Notes: generated from the sequence alone by a model not told the origin. Shown: positions 7,528-16,839, counted from the first letter of the stretch. The stretch is DNA of 64,000 nucleotides from Terriglobia bacterium (GCA_020073665.1 JAIQEU010000001.1:270922-334921); one strand, 5' to 3'. Program-made: numbers and translations.

Positions 7528-8334
7528 GTGTTTCCGCAACTGTTTCATATCGGACGGTTTTTCCTTCCCACTTACGGGCTGCTGGTGTCTCTGGGCGTGC
7601 TGCTGGGGATGTGGATCAGCGTGCGCAATTCGGAGAAGCAGGGCATTGATCCGGAAAACGCATGGAACCTAGGCATCATGGTGGTGCTGTGCGGCATCAT
7701 CGGGGCGAAGGTGCTGTACATCATTGTTGACTGGGACGCGTACATGGCGCACCCCAGCGAAATTTTCAGCCTGGCGACTTTGCAGGCGGGGGGCGTGTTC
7801 TCGGGCGGGCTGATTGGGGCGTTGTCGGCGGCGGTGTGGTACATCCGCAAACACAAGATGCCGGCGCTGGCGACTTGCGATGCGTTTGCGCCGGGACTGG
7901 CGATTGGGCACGCGATTGGCCGCGTAGGATGCTTTGCCGCCGGATGCTGCTGGGGCAAGCCGACGAATGCGTTCTGGGGAGTGACTTTCACCAATCCCAT
8001 TGCGTACCAGCTGGTGGGAACGCCCTTGAACCAGGCGCTTGAGCCGACGCAGTTGTTCGAATCGGCGGTGGAGCTGGCGAATTTCTTCATACTGGCGTGG
8101 ATGCTGAAACGCAAGAAGTTTGATGGGCAGGTGTTCGGGGCGTACCTGATCCTGTATGGCGTGGCACGATACTTCCTGGAATTTCTGCGTGACGATCCCG
8201 GGCGGGGCTCGGTGTTTGGCGGGCTGATGACCGGCACGCAGCTGATCTCGATTTGCCTGGTGATTACCGGCGGGCTGATCTGGTGGCTGCGCAGCGGGGT
8301 GCCCAAGGGCGTGCCGGTGCAAGCGGCGCGATAA
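7528..8334 (+). CDS. lgt: prolipoprotein diacylglyceryl transferase
   Basis: Lgt moves diacylglycerol from phosphatidylglycerol to the lipobox Cys of prolipoproteins in the inner membrane. From the GTG at 7528 the protein is 268 aa and starts at FPQLFHIGRFFLPTYGLL, as in the family. It has about seven hydrophobic segments, the signature-like HAIGRVGCFAAGCCWGKPT, and LYGVARYFLEFLRDDPGRGS near the end. The frame is open back to 7426, but that stretch overlaps the repeat and RNA region and is not Lgt-like. No clear ribosome binding site is visible before the GTG. Confidence 0.9.
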   Translation: MFPQLFHIGRFFLPTYGLLVSLGVLLGMWISVRNSEKQGIDPENAWNLGIMVVLCGIIGAKVLYIIVDWDAYMAHPSEIFSLATLQAGGVFSGGLIGALSAAVWYIRKHKMPALATCDAFAPGLAIGHAIGRVGCFAAGCCWGKPTNAFWGVTFTNPIAYQLVGTPLNQALEPTQLFESAVELANFFILAWMLKRKKFDGQVFGAYLILYGVARYFLEFLRDDPGRGSVFGGLMTGTQLISICLVITGGLIWWLRSGVPKGVPVQAAR

Positions 8335-8340
8335 ACTTCT

Positions 8341-8360
8341 CACCACAGAGACACAGAGAA
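8341..8360 (+). repeat. CACCACAGAGACACAGAG repeat
   Basis: A copy of the CACAGAGACACAGAG extragenic repeat in the lgt-rluD gap. The inverted copy at 5036-5060 shares TCTGTGTCTCTGTGGTG. Confidence 0.6.
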
Positions 8361-8417
8361 AAGCTGGGGTCTGAAAAAATCTCTCCACGACTTGCTTCCC
8401 AAGTAAACTCTCAGGCA

Positions 8418-9389
8418 GTGGACGACTTTCCCAAACATTTTGTAGCGGCGGAGGAGGCTCGCGGGCAGCGGCTGGACCAGTTCCTGGTGGCGCAGCTGGC
8501 GGAGACCAGCCGGGCGCGCATTCAGTTGCTGATTGCGGAGGAGAAGGTGCGGGTGAATGACGTCCCGGCAAAGGCTTCGCTGCGGCTGCGGGGAGGAGAG
8601 CGGATCGCGGTGTTGGGAGCGGTGGAGCTTCCGCCTTTGCGAGCGATGGCGGAGGAAATTCCGCTCGACATTGTGTACGAAGATGAGGACCTGGCGGTGG
8701 TCAACAAGCCCGCAGGCATGATGGTGCATGCGGGGGCGGGGGCGACCGAAGACCAACGCAATCGCGGGACGCTGGTGAACGCGCTGCTGCACCGTTTCGG
8801 ACAGCTTTCGGGAGTAGGCGGCGAACTGCGGCCGGGGATTGTGCATCGCCTGGACAAGGGGACCAGCGGGCTGGTGGTGGTGGCCAAGAACGATGAAGCG
8901 CACCGTAAGCTGGCGGCGCAGTTTTCGCGGCGCGAGGTGAAGAAGACCTACATTGCGCTGGTCCACGGGTGGTTGAAACAGGAGCGGGGCACGATCACCA
9001 GCAGCATCAGTCGCGACCGAATACGGCGGACGCGTATGACCACGCGGCGCGAGGGCGGGCGGGAAGCGATTACGCATTACACGGTGACCCGGCGGATGGA
9101 TTCGGAGTTTGGCAAGTTCACCCTGCTCGAGGTGAGGATCGATACCGGGCGGACGCACCAGATCCGAGTACATCTGGCGTCGCTGGGGCATCCGGTGGTG
9201 GGAGACACGCTGTATGGCGCGCCGCGAGAGTTGCGAGGGCCAGCGGGTTTGGCGCTTTCGCGAAATTTTCTACACGCGGCGGAGTTGAAGTTGCAGCATC
9301 CTCGGACCGGGGTGGAGTTGGAATTCTCGCGGACGTTGCCGGCCGAGTTGGAGGAGTTCTTGAGGAGAATCACGGCCTCGGGCAGATGA
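8418..9389 (+). CDS. rluD: RluD-type 23S rRNA pseudouridine synthase
   Basis: RluA/RluD-family enzymes isomerise uridine in 23S rRNA. The 323-aa product has an N-terminal S4 RNA-binding domain (GQRLDQFLVAQLAETSRARI), then the catalytic domain with VNKPAGMMVHAG, the active-site Asp in GIVHRLDKGTSGLVVVAKND, and TGRTHQIRVHLASLGHPVVGD. The start at GTG 8418 (VDDFPKHFVAAEEARGQRLD) fits family N termini; the open frame further upstream overlaps lgt and a repeat. RluD rather than RluC is a guess from the S4 domain and overall length. Confidence 0.85.
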   Translation: MDDFPKHFVAAEEARGQRLDQFLVAQLAETSRARIQLLIAEEKVRVNDVPAKASLRLRGGERIAVLGAVELPPLRAMAEEIPLDIVYEDEDLAVVNKPAGMMVHAGAGATEDQRNRGTLVNALLHRFGQLSGVGGELRPGIVHRLDKGTSGLVVVAKNDEAHRKLAAQFSRREVKKTYIALVHGWLKQERGTITSSISRDRIRRTRMTTRREGGREAITHYTVTRRMDSEFGKFTLLEVRIDTGRTHQIRVHLASLGHPVVGDTLYGAPRELRGPAGLALSRNFLHAAELKLQHPRTGVELEFSRTLPAELEEFLRRITASGR

Positions 9390-9847
9390 TAGTCAGCTCC
9401 CCAGGACGCGAGATCAACTGACAACGTCAGACGTCTTCATCAGGCCTTGCCAGAGGCAACGTGGATTGAAACTTTCACCGAAACGAAGGTGAGGAGCAGC
9501 GCCAGGGCGGCGGGCACAGATCGTCTCGGGGAGGTTCTCGCCGACGGAAATCGCGATGACTGTGGTCGTCGGGTTGGCCTCAATCGTGGGAATGGTTAGA
9601 GGGGTGAGCATGAAAAGCGGGGTTCGAGCGTGGTCAGCCGCCGCGACGACATTGCTGGTCGCGGGGTTACAAGTGGCCGCCTTACGAGTGAGTCTTCTGC
9701 CCCAAATTGCCTATCGTTAACGCAAACCCCCAGCCCCGGCCCGGGGCTGGGGTTGCGGGCAGCAGGGTTTTGGAGACGGGCTCAAGTCGTCGGGATTACT
9801 CAAGCGATGCACGCAAACACCGGCAACAGCTATAATGACAACCACGG
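9390..9847 (+). other. gene-free stretch with a strong GC hairpin
   Basis: No convincing gene is seen. At 9722-9756 an 11-bp stem, CCCCAGCCCCG with CGGGGCTGGGG around loop GCC, is extended by GCAA/TTGC. It has no T-run, so it is not a standard terminator. A CRISPR-repeat-like tail GTGGATTGAAAC at 9461-9472 is single-copy. Confidence 0.5.
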
Positions 9848-10993
9848 ATGCGGGCTTCCAGGTTCATTCTGGTCTTGGCTGGGATTGCACTGCTGCTGCC
9901 GGCGGCAGGGGCGCAGACTTCAGGGCAGGAATTTCCCTCCGCTCCATCGGCAACTCAGGCAGAGAAAAAACCTCAGCCGGTAGAAACGCCGCCTGCGTCC
10001 CCAGCGGCTGCGTCCCCGGCGCCTGCGGCCACCTCCACCGCACCAGCCTCGACTGAACCGGCTGCTGCGCCGAAGACGCAGAGCGATCTACCGAAAGCGA
10101 CGCCACCGGCCAGTCCCGAATCGCAGCTGCCCCCGCTCGATGAAACCGCCACCACCATCCGCCGGACGGTCAACGAAGTCAACGTGGTCTTCACCGTCAC
10201 CGACAAGCATGGCCGATACGTCAAGGATTTGAAGAAAGATGACTTCAGAGTCATCGACGACAACCGTCCAGCGCTGGAGATTCGCAGCTTCCACAATGAA
10301 ACCGACCTGCCCCTGCAAGTGGGCCTGCTGGTGGACGCCAGCAACTCGGTGCGCGACCGCTTCAAGTTCGAGCAGGAGTCAGCCATCGAGTTCCTGAATC
10401 AGACGGTGCGGCGGCAATACGATAAGGCGTTCGTGGTGGGCTTCGATGTGACGCCCGAAGTCACGCAGGACTTCACCGACAATACCGAGGAGCTGTCGCG
10501 GGGTGTCCGGGCGCTGCGCCCCGGGGGCGGCACCGCCATGTATGACGCCCTGTATTTCGCCTGCCGCGACAAACTGCTGAAAGCGCAGGAAACCCAGAGC
10601 GGGCCGGTACGGCGGGCGATCATCCTGCTGAGCGATGGCGACGACAACCAGAGCCACGTGACCCGCGAAGAGGCGATCGAGATGGCGCAGCGGGCAGAAG
10701 TGATCGTGTACACCATCAGCACCAACGTGACTGGATCGCGACAGCGCGGGGACAAGGTGCTGGAACGGATCGCGGACGCCACCGGGGGCCGCGCGTTCTT
10801 TCCTTTCCAGATCAATGACGTCGCCAACGCTTTCGCGGAAATCCAGGACGAATTGCGCAGCCAGTATGCGCTGTCGTACAAACCCGCGGACTTCGCTACC
10901 GACGGGCGCTTCCGCACCATCGAGATCCTGGCGCAAAACCACAAGAACCTGCGCGTCCGCAGCCGCCACGGATACTACGCCCCGGCCAAGTAG
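9848..10993 (+). CDS. secreted VWFA-related acidobacterial protein (first copy)
   Basis: A 381-aa protein with a signal peptide (MRASRFILVLAGIALLLPAAGA), a Pro/Ala-rich linker (about 23-95), and a von Willebrand A domain of the acidobacterial VWFA-related family. The MIDAS-like motif is DASNS near residue 163, with the Thr in GGGTAMYDALY and SDGDDNQSH further on. The N-terminal strand VNEVNVVFTVTDKHGRYV and the ending ALSYKPADFATDGRFR are family hallmarks. The ligand is unknown. The first residues after the signal peptide include EFPSAPSATQ, matching EIPDAPSTTQ in the copy at 15498. A DUF3052 gene starts 6 nt after the stop. Confidence 0.88.
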   Translation: MRASRFILVLAGIALLLPAAGAQTSGQEFPSAPSATQAEKKPQPVETPPASPAAASPAPAATSTAPASTEPAAAPKTQSDLPKATPPASPESQLPPLDETATTIRRTVNEVNVVFTVTDKHGRYVKDLKKDDFRVIDDNRPALEIRSFHNETDLPLQVGLLVDASNSVRDRFKFEQESAIEFLNQTVRRQYDKAFVVGFDVTPEVTQDFTDNTEELSRGVRALRPGGGTAMYDALYFACRDKLLKAQETQSGPVRRAIILLSDGDDNQSHVTREEAIEMAQRAEVIVYTISTNVTGSRQRGDKVLERIADATGGRAFFPFQINDVANAFAEIQDELRSQYALSYKPADFATDGRFRTIEILAQNHKNLRVRSRHGYYAPAK

Positions 10994-10999
10994 GCGCGT

Positions 11000-11401
11000 A
11001 TGGCGGGATACTCCGGCACCCCCCTTCCCAAAAAACTAGGCATCAAGGAGCAGTTCCGCGTGGCCTTGCTGGCGATGCCCGTGGAGGTGACGGCTGAGCT
11101 GAAAGATGCATTGGCGAACTGTTGTGCGGCGACGAACAATCTTGATTTCGCCATGTTGTTCGTCAAGACCCAGAGCGAGTTGAAGAAGCAATTTGCCCGG
11201 ACAGCGAAGCAACTGGTGCCGGCAGGAATGCTCTGGGTCAGTTGGCCCAAGAAAACTTCCGGCGTGGCTTCCGATCTGGATGAGAATATGGTGCGCAAGA
11301 TCGGGTTGGATGCGGGCCTGGTGGACGTCAAAGTGTGCGCGGTGAACGAGGTGTGGTCAGGGCTGAAGTTTGTGAGGAGGGTGAAGGACCGCACGCCGTG
11401 A
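11000..11401 (+). CDS. DUF3052 family protein
   Basis: A 133-aa cytosolic protein with the typical start AGYSGTPLPKKLGIK, the central MLWVSWPKKTSGVASDLDE block and GLVDVKVCAVNEVWSGLKFVRR at the end. These are the conserved segments of DUF3052, a family of unknown function common in Acidobacteriota and Actinobacteria. It starts 6 nt after the VWFA gene, so the two may be co-transcribed; no functional link is known to me. Confidence 0.8.
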   Translation: MAGYSGTPLPKKLGIKEQFRVALLAMPVEVTAELKDALANCCAATNNLDFAMLFVKTQSELKKQFARTAKQLVPAGMLWVSWPKKTSGVASDLDENMVRKIGLDAGLVDVKVCAVNEVWSGLKFVRRVKDRTP

Positions 11402-11431
11402 GAGGTGATGGCGAGTCGAGCAAGAAGCTAA

Positions 11432-11498
11432 ACCTCAGCGGCTAAAGCCCGATATTCTTCTAGCGACCTACGGCACGGCTGAAGCCGTGCCCTTCCCA
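11432..11498 (+). repeat. dispersed repeat with hairpin GCACGGC-TGAA-GCCGTGC
   Basis: Within the 276-nt gap before the permease gene, ACCTCAGCGGCTAAAGC is followed by the hairpin GGCACGGC-tgaa-GCCGTGCC and a CCCTTCCCA tail. A diverged copy lies inside pheT (3074-3139). A shorter relative is at 14226-14272. The rest of the gap holds single GTACC elements and no gene. Confidence 0.6.
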
Positions 11499-11677
11499 AA
11501 ACCACTTATGCGGCCAGTTCTAGATTGAGTCGGTACCTACACAGGCTGGTCGAGGCTGCTCACGAACCGGTTGCGACGGCGTCCAACTCCCCGGGTACCG
11601 AGCAGAACAACTGCGCCCACTGGTGCTCGATCTGAACAACTGAGAAGATTCTTCCGTATAGACCTTCGGGGGTGGCC

Positions 11678-14215
11678 ATGCAATTCATGGACGATGTCCG
11701 CTACGCGCTGAGGCAGTTTGCAAACGCTCCCGGCTACACAGCCACAGCGGTTTTGACGCTGGCGCTGGGGATTGGGGCAACCACGGCCATCTTCTCCCTG
11801 GTGCATGCCGTACTGTTGAAGTCCCTGCCGGTGGCCAAACCGAGTGAGCTCTATCGCATCGGTGACGTGGAGAATTGTTGCGTCAACGGTGGTCTGCAGA
11901 ATGACTGGTCGATTTTCTCCTATGACAAGTACAAGACCTTCCGCGACGGGACCCCGGGGTTCACCGAACTGGCCGCCTTCCAAGCGGGGCGCACTCTGAT
12001 GGGCGTCCGCCGCGTGGGGAGCAACCAGCCCGCGGAGTCGCAAAAGACGCAGTACGTCTCGGGAAACTACTTCCCCATGTTTGGCATCGGCGCTTACGCG
12101 GGACGAGCATTCAGCGCGACGGATGATCGCAAGGGGGCGGAGCCGGTCGTGGTCATGAGTTATTCCACCTGGCAGCAGAAGTACGGTGGAGATCCGTCGG
12201 TGGTTGGGGCGAGTTTCACCCTCAACGGCCAACCCTTCACGGTGGTGGGTGTCATGCCATCCGGCTTCTACGGTGACCGAGTGGAGAGCGCGCCCGCCTT
12301 CTGGATCCCCCTGGCAGACGAACCGTTGATTGACCGCAGGGGCGCCCTGCTGGATTTTCCTACGTCAGACTGGCTGGACCTGATCGGCCGGCTGGCGCCG
12401 GGCGCTGACCCCAAGAGTATCGAGACCCATCTGCAGTTGGAGTTACAGCAATGGTTGTTGAGCCCGGTCAGCAAGCTCGAGCCCGGAGAGCAAGCCCTGG
12501 TGCCGAAGCAGACCTTGCACCTGTCGCCAGGCGGCGCCGGCGTGCAGATGATGCGCGATCAGTACCAGTCGGGCCTGCACCTGCTGATGTGGGTTTCGGG
12601 TTTCGTCCTGTTAATCGTGTGCGCCAATGTGGCGAACCTGATGCTGGTGCGCGCTGCGAGTCGTCGGCAGCAAGCTGCCGTCCGAATGGCCCTGGGCGCA
12701 CCCCGGTCGCGGCAAATCGTTCAGGTGCTGACCGAGAGTACGGTGCTGTCTCTGTTCGGGGGGATGGTAGGAGTTGCGCTCGCGTTTTGGGGCACGCGCC
12801 TCATTTTGCGCTTGGCATTTCAAACCAACGAGGTCGCAATCAGCCCCATGCCTTCGCTGCCGGTTTTAGGATTCACTTTTGTGGTTTCGCTGCTGACAGG
12901 AATCCTTTTCGGGGTTGCCCCGGCATGGATGACGGCACACACGGATCCGGCCGATGCCTTGCGGGGAGCCTACCGTGCGACTCCTCACGGAGGCGGCTGG
13001 ACGCAAAAATCGCTGGTGGTAACCCAGGCAGCGCTGTCGCTGGTGCTATTGTGCGCCGCGGGATTGCTGACCCAGAGCTTGCGAAACATGCAGAACCAGC
13101 ACTTCGGGTTCGAGACCGCGAACCGCTACATCCTGCACATTGACCCACACATGGCGGGATATGCGCCGGAGAGCCTTCCCGCGTTCTACCGCCAGTTGCA
13201 TGACACCCTGGCGGCGATTCCGGGGGTGAGCCGCGTGGGTTTTGCGATGTACAGTCCGATGGAAGGAGATAACTGGAGCGAAGAAGTCTTCGTCGAAGGA
13301 CAGGCGCCGCCTCCGCCGGGCACTTATCAGAATGCAGCATCGTGGGTCCGGGTCGGTGAAGGCTATTTTGATGCCATCGGCACGAAGGTGGTGAAGGGGC
13401 GCGCGATTTCAGACCAGGACACGGCCAGTTCGCGAAACGTCGCCGTGGTCAACCAGACATTTGCCAGGAAGTTCTTCAAAGACGAGGATCCGATTGGAAG
13501 ACACTTCGGGGATATGGACCAGAAGTATGCAGGAGCCTTTGAGATCGTCGGCATCACCGAGGATACCCAGTACCGCGAACCCACCAGCAAGATTCCGCCA
13601 ACCTTCTTCCTGGCGGATACGCAGCGCCTTGAGTATGACACTCCGCGATTGAAGGCGTTCGAGAACGCTTCCCACTACCTGGGCGCCGTCGTGCTCATGA
13701 CTCAAGGCAACGTGCCGGGGCTGGAAGCGCAGGTCCGGCACGCGCTCGCGCAAGTGAACCCTGACCTCGCGGTGATTGATTTTGGGACCTTCGCCGCCCA
13801 GGTGGAGGGGAACTTCGCCCAGCAAGCGATGCTGGCCAAGCTGACATCTTTGTTCGGCATACTAGCGCTGGTGCTGGCGTCGGTTGGGCTTTATGGCGTA
13901 ACCGCTTACCAGGTGGAGCGGCGCACCGGCGAGATCGGGATCCGAATGGCACTGGGCGCGGACCGGCTGAATGTCCTGAAGCTGGTGCTGCGCGGGGCGT
14001 TTGCGCAGATTGGGATTGGTTTGGCGATTGGCATTCCGGCGGCCATCCTGGCTGGCCGTGCCATGACGACGCAGTTGTTTGGAGTGAAGCCTTACGCGCC
14101 CGACATTCTGCTGGTCACAACCATGGTGCTGAGCCTGGTGGGGCTGATGGCAACGATCCAGCCGGCGCGCAGGGCAGCGGCGCTGGAGCCGATTCAGGCG
14201 CTGCGGACGGAGTGA
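11678..14215 (+). CDS. ADOP family ABC transporter permease
   Basis: An 845-aa member of the acidobacterial duplicated orphan permeases, related to MacB/FtsX. It begins DDVRYALRQFANAPGYTATA, the ADOP signature, followed by a first membrane helix and a periplasmic MacB-type core domain. A three-helix FtsX block follows (from about residue 305, LHLLMWVSGFVLLIVCANVANL with RRQQAAVRMALGAPRSRQI). A second core domain and FtsX block (VERRTGEIGIRMALGADRLN) end the protein. No ATPase gene is adjacent, which is why these are called orphans. The ATG at 11678 has GGGGG five bases upstream and is preferred to the GTG at 11672. The substrate is unknown. Confidence 0.9.
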   Translation: MQFMDDVRYALRQFANAPGYTATAVLTLALGIGATTAIFSLVHAVLLKSLPVAKPSELYRIGDVENCCVNGGLQNDWSIFSYDKYKTFRDGTPGFTELAAFQAGRTLMGVRRVGSNQPAESQKTQYVSGNYFPMFGIGAYAGRAFSATDDRKGAEPVVVMSYSTWQQKYGGDPSVVGASFTLNGQPFTVVGVMPSGFYGDRVESAPAFWIPLADEPLIDRRGALLDFPTSDWLDLIGRLAPGADPKSIETHLQLELQQWLLSPVSKLEPGEQALVPKQTLHLSPGGAGVQMMRDQYQSGLHLLMWVSGFVLLIVCANVANLMLVRAASRRQQAAVRMALGAPRSRQIVQVLTESTVLSLFGGMVGVALAFWGTRLILRLAFQTNEVAISPMPSLPVLGFTFVVSLLTGILFGVAPAWMTAHTDPADALRGAYRATPHGGGWTQKSLVVTQAALSLVLLCAAGLLTQSLRNMQNQHFGFETANRYILHIDPHMAGYAPESLPAFYRQLHDTLAAIPGVSRVGFAMYSPMEGDNWSEEVFVEGQAPPPPGTYQNAASWVRVGEGYFDAIGTKVVKGRAISDQDTASSRNVAVVNQTFARKFFKDEDPIGRHFGDMDQKYAGAFEIVGITEDTQYREPTSKIPPTFFLADTQRLEYDTPRLKAFENASHYLGAVVLMTQGNVPGLEAQVRHALAQVNPDLAVIDFGTFAAQVEGNFAQQAMLAKLTSLFGILALVLASVGLYGVTAYQVERRTGEIGIRMALGADRLNVLKLVLRGAFAQIGIGLAIGIPAAILAGRAMTTQLFGVKPYAPDILLVTTMVLSLVGLMATIQPARRAAALEPIQALRTE

Positions 14216-14225
14216 GGGCGAGCCA

Positions 14226-14272
14226 ACCTCATAAGAGCCCTAAGAACCCGGCATGCCTGAAGGCATGCCCTG
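14226..14272 (+). repeat. hairpin repeat GGCATGCC-TGAA-GGCATGCC
   Basis: ACCTC, then a GGCATGCC-tgaa-GGCATGCC hairpin and CCTGA, between the convergent permease and VWFA genes. The TGAA loop and ACCTC start match the 11432 repeat, so it is probably the same family. Confidence 0.5.
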
Positions 14273-14301
14273 ATACGATTCGCCATTTGCATGACGTGGC
14301 G

Positions 14302-15381
14302 CTAGTCCTTGCGGGCGATGGCGTAGTAGCCGGAGCGGGACTGGATCTTGTAGGTCTTGTCTTTGGCGTGGATCTCCACCTTGCGGAAAGTACCGTCTTT
14401 GGCGCGGTTGATGGGGGTGTAGCCGATGTTGTACTGGCTGCGCAGCTCGCGGGCGATCTGGTCGAAGGCATCTTTGAGCTTGTCGAACTTGTTGCCGACT
14501 TCAATGACGCGGCCGCCGGTCTCGGAGGTAAGCTTCTTCATTTCGCTGTCGCCGGAGTAGCCCATCCCTCCGTAAAATCCGCGGTCCGCGATCAGCAGCA
14601 CGTAGACGATGCTGTCCGCCTTCTGGGCGGCTTCGATGGCATCTTTGTTCTTGAGCTGGCTACCCTGGTCTTCACCGTCGGTGAGCAGGATCATAGCCTT
14701 GCGGCCAACTTCTTTAGCCAGTTCGTCGTGGGAAGCGAGGTACACCGCGTCATAAAGCAGCGTGCCTTTGGGAGAGCCGGTACAGGGCACGGGGCCGCCG
14801 CCAAGGCCAGGCACGCCACCGCAGCTTCCCATCGGAGCATTAATCTTGGCGCTGTTCAGGGCATCCTTCAGACGGCGGGAAGAGTTCGTGAAGTCCTGCA
14901 GCAGGTTGACGTCGACGTCGAAGCTGATGACGAAGGCCTCATCTTTGGGGCGCAGGATTTCGCTGAGGAAGGACCCACCGACCTCTTTTTCCATCTCCAG
15001 GACACGCTGCTGGCTGCCGCTGGCGTCGATCAGAATACCCAGGGTCAAAGGAAGGTTGGACTCGGCGGCAAAGTACTTGATGGTTTGGGGCTTGCCATCC
15101 TCGAGGACCTCGAAATCATCCTTGGCCAGGCTGGGGATGAGGCCACCCTTCTTGTCCTTGACGTTAAAGAAGAGCTGGACCACGTCGACGTTCACCTTCA
15201 GGGTTTCGGTGACCTGATCGCGGTCGTTCTGGTCCTGGCTCTGCTCCTGGTCCTGGGGCTGGACCGCTCCGGGACCGGTGTATACCGGGAGTTGCTGAGC
15301 GCTGGAAAAGAAAACGCTTGCCGCCAACCACAAGCACACCCAGGCTGCGCTGCGGATGTGGATAACGTGAACCTTGGGCAT
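14302..15381 (-). CDS. secreted VWFA-related acidobacterial protein (second copy)
   Basis: A 359-aa exported protein. The signal peptide covers about residues 1-29 (CLWLAASVFFSSAQQ), a Gln/Asp-rich linker follows, then the VWFA-related domain: VNVDVVQLFFNVKDKKGGLI, DDFEVLEDGKPQTI, MIDAS DASGS near 117, a Thr in KGTLLYDAVYLAS, TDGEDQGS, and the ending YNIGYTPINRAKDGTFRKVE. It is transcribed divergently from the third copy, with 116 bp between the two starts, so they may share control. The partner is unknown. Confidence 0.87.
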   Translation of the reverse strand: MPKVHVIHIRSAAWVCLWLAASVFFSSAQQLPVYTGPGAVQPQDQEQSQDQNDRDQVTETLKVNVDVVQLFFNVKDKKGGLIPSLAKDDFEVLEDGKPQTIKYFAAESNLPLTLGILIDASGSQQRVLEMEKEVGGSFLSEILRPKDEAFVISFDVDVNLLQDFTNSSRRLKDALNSAKINAPMGSCGGVPGLGGGPVPCTGSPKGTLLYDAVYLASHDELAKEVGRKAMILLTDGEDQGSQLKNKDAIEAAQKADSIVYVLLIADRGFYGGMGYSGDSEMKKLTSETGGRVIEVGNKFDKLKDAFDQIARELRSQYNIGYTPINRAKDGTFRKVEIHAKDKTYKIQSRSGYYAIARKD

Positions 15382-15497
15382 GGAGTAATCTCGGGTCCTT
15401 TTTGTTAGTCTATTCCTAGAGCCTTAGATGCACCAAACAGTGTAGTAACGGCATCCCAGTGAGAAGGATTGCCGGCCGCAAGGCGGAGAGGCTACCG

Positions 15498-16811
15498 GTG
15501 TACGCATTGAGCCGCAGGCAACGCAGGGTTGGCGGGCTGGGGATCGCGCTACTTTTCCTGGCTTCTGGCGTGGGGACATGCCAGCAAGCGCCACAAAAAC
15601 AAGAGATTCCGGACGCTCCATCAACGACGCAGCCGCCCAAGCCGCCGGCCAACCCGCTGCCGAGTCCCCAGGAGGCGCCGCCGCCGAGCCAGCCTGCGCC
15701 TCAGACTGGAACTTCGGCAGCACCTCAACCCGCCGGGGAAACGCCGGCACCGCCCTTCAAAATCACCACGGTCCCCGAGGGTGGAGCCACGCAGGAGCCG
15801 GGTACGCAGGAAGAATTATTCAAGCTCAAGAGCATTGTGAACCAGGTGCTGGTGCCGGTCATGGTGAAAGACGATTCCGGCCGCCTGGTGAGCGGCCTGC
15901 TGCCCAAGGACTTCTCGGTTCTGGAGGACGGGGTGAAGCAGAAGCTGAATTTCTTTACCAGCGATCCCTTCCCCTTGTCGGCAGCGGTGATCCTGGATAC
16001 AGGCATGCCCGACGTGGCGCTGCAGAAGGTCAACAAGACGTTTCCTTCGCTGGAAGGGGCGTTCACCCAGTTTGACGAGGTCGCGGTTTACACCTACAGC
16101 GGGACCTTCTCCAAGGTGAAAGACTACTCCGAACTGGGCCAGACGCTGTACGCGACGCTGAACAGCCTGAAGACGGTAAGCGGCAGCAACAACGGGCCTC
16201 CGGTAACCAGTGGGCCACTTGGCCCCCATGGTCCGGTGGTCAATGGCGTACCGGTGGAGTCGCCTGTACCGCCGGTAGTGACGCCGCCCCGCGAAGCGCA
16301 CGTGCTGAATGACGTGATTTTGGCGGCGGCCCTCGACCTGGGCAAACGCGACCGGGCGCGGCGCAAAATCATTTTCATCATCAGCGATGGGCGGGAGTAC
16401 GGCAGCGACGCCAGTTACAGCGACGTGCTGAGAGTGCTGCTGTCGAACGGCATCCTGGTGTATGGCATCGGAGTGGAAGGCGCGGCCATCCCGCTCTACA
16501 GCAAGCTGCAGCGCGCGGTACACATCCCCAAGTTCGGATACGCCGACATCCTGCCCAAGTACGCCAACGCCACCGGAGGCGAGGTGTATAACGAGTTGGG
16601 GCAGGCGGCCATCGATAAGACCTACGCCAAGGTGATCGGCGACGCCAGAAACCAGTACACGTTAGGCTACGTGGGCCGCGCTACTCCGAGCACCGCCTAC
16701 CGGCAGATTGAAGTCCGGGTAGGCCGTCCGGGGTGCAAGAGTTCCGACCTGCGGCCGTGCGTGAACGTGATCGCCAAGGACGGGTACTATCCGTTGCCTC
16801 CGGGACGGTAG
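15498..16811 (+). CDS. secreted VWFA-related acidobacterial protein (third copy)
   Basis: A 437-aa exported protein from the GTG at 15498, which has AGGCGGAGAGG six bases upstream. The signal peptide (VGGLGIALLFLASGVGTC) could be a lipoprotein one, since Cys follows GVGT. A Pro-rich linker begins with EIPDAPSTTQ. The VWFA-related domain has VNQVLVPVMVKDDSGRLV and DFSVLEDGVKQKL. The metal site is degenerate: DTGMPD stands where DxSxS is expected, although ISDGREYGSD remains. The end QYTLGYVGRATPSTAYRQIE is family-typical. The loss of DxSxS suggests metal-independent binding. Confidence 0.85.
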   Translation: MYALSRRQRRVGGLGIALLFLASGVGTCQQAPQKQEIPDAPSTTQPPKPPANPLPSPQEAPPPSQPAPQTGTSAAPQPAGETPAPPFKITTVPEGGATQEPGTQEELFKLKSIVNQVLVPVMVKDDSGRLVSGLLPKDFSVLEDGVKQKLNFFTSDPFPLSAAVILDTGMPDVALQKVNKTFPSLEGAFTQFDEVAVYTYSGTFSKVKDYSELGQTLYATLNSLKTVSGSNNGPPVTSGPLGPHGPVVNGVPVESPVPPVVTPPREAHVLNDVILAAALDLGKRDRARRKIIFIISDGREYGSDASYSDVLRVLLSNGILVYGIGVEGAAIPLYSKLQRAVHIPKFGYADILPKYANATGGEVYNELGQAAIDKTYAKVIGDARNQYTLGYVGRATPSTAYRQIEVRVGRPGCKSSDLRPCVNVIAKDGYYPLPPGR

Positions 16812-16839
16812 TGGCGGGCAGAGTGTGGGGGCAGGACAA

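Noticed and set aside
9443..9472. CRISPR-repeat-like sequence with a small hairpin and ending GTGGATTGAAAC
   Set aside because: Only one copy is present, with no spacers, no second repeat within 100 bp and no cas genes in the window.
9414..9611. A 65-codon minus-strand frame after the rluD-type gene
   Set aside because: No ribosome binding site, domain or signal peptide is seen, and the composition looks random.
11537..12232. Long minus-strand frame opposite the start of the ADOP permease
   Set aside because: It is an antisense shadow caused by GC-rich codons of the real gene.
14212..15408. 398-codon plus-strand frame opposite the second VWFA gene
   Set aside because: The minus-strand VWFA protein has a signal peptide and family motifs; the plus frame has none.
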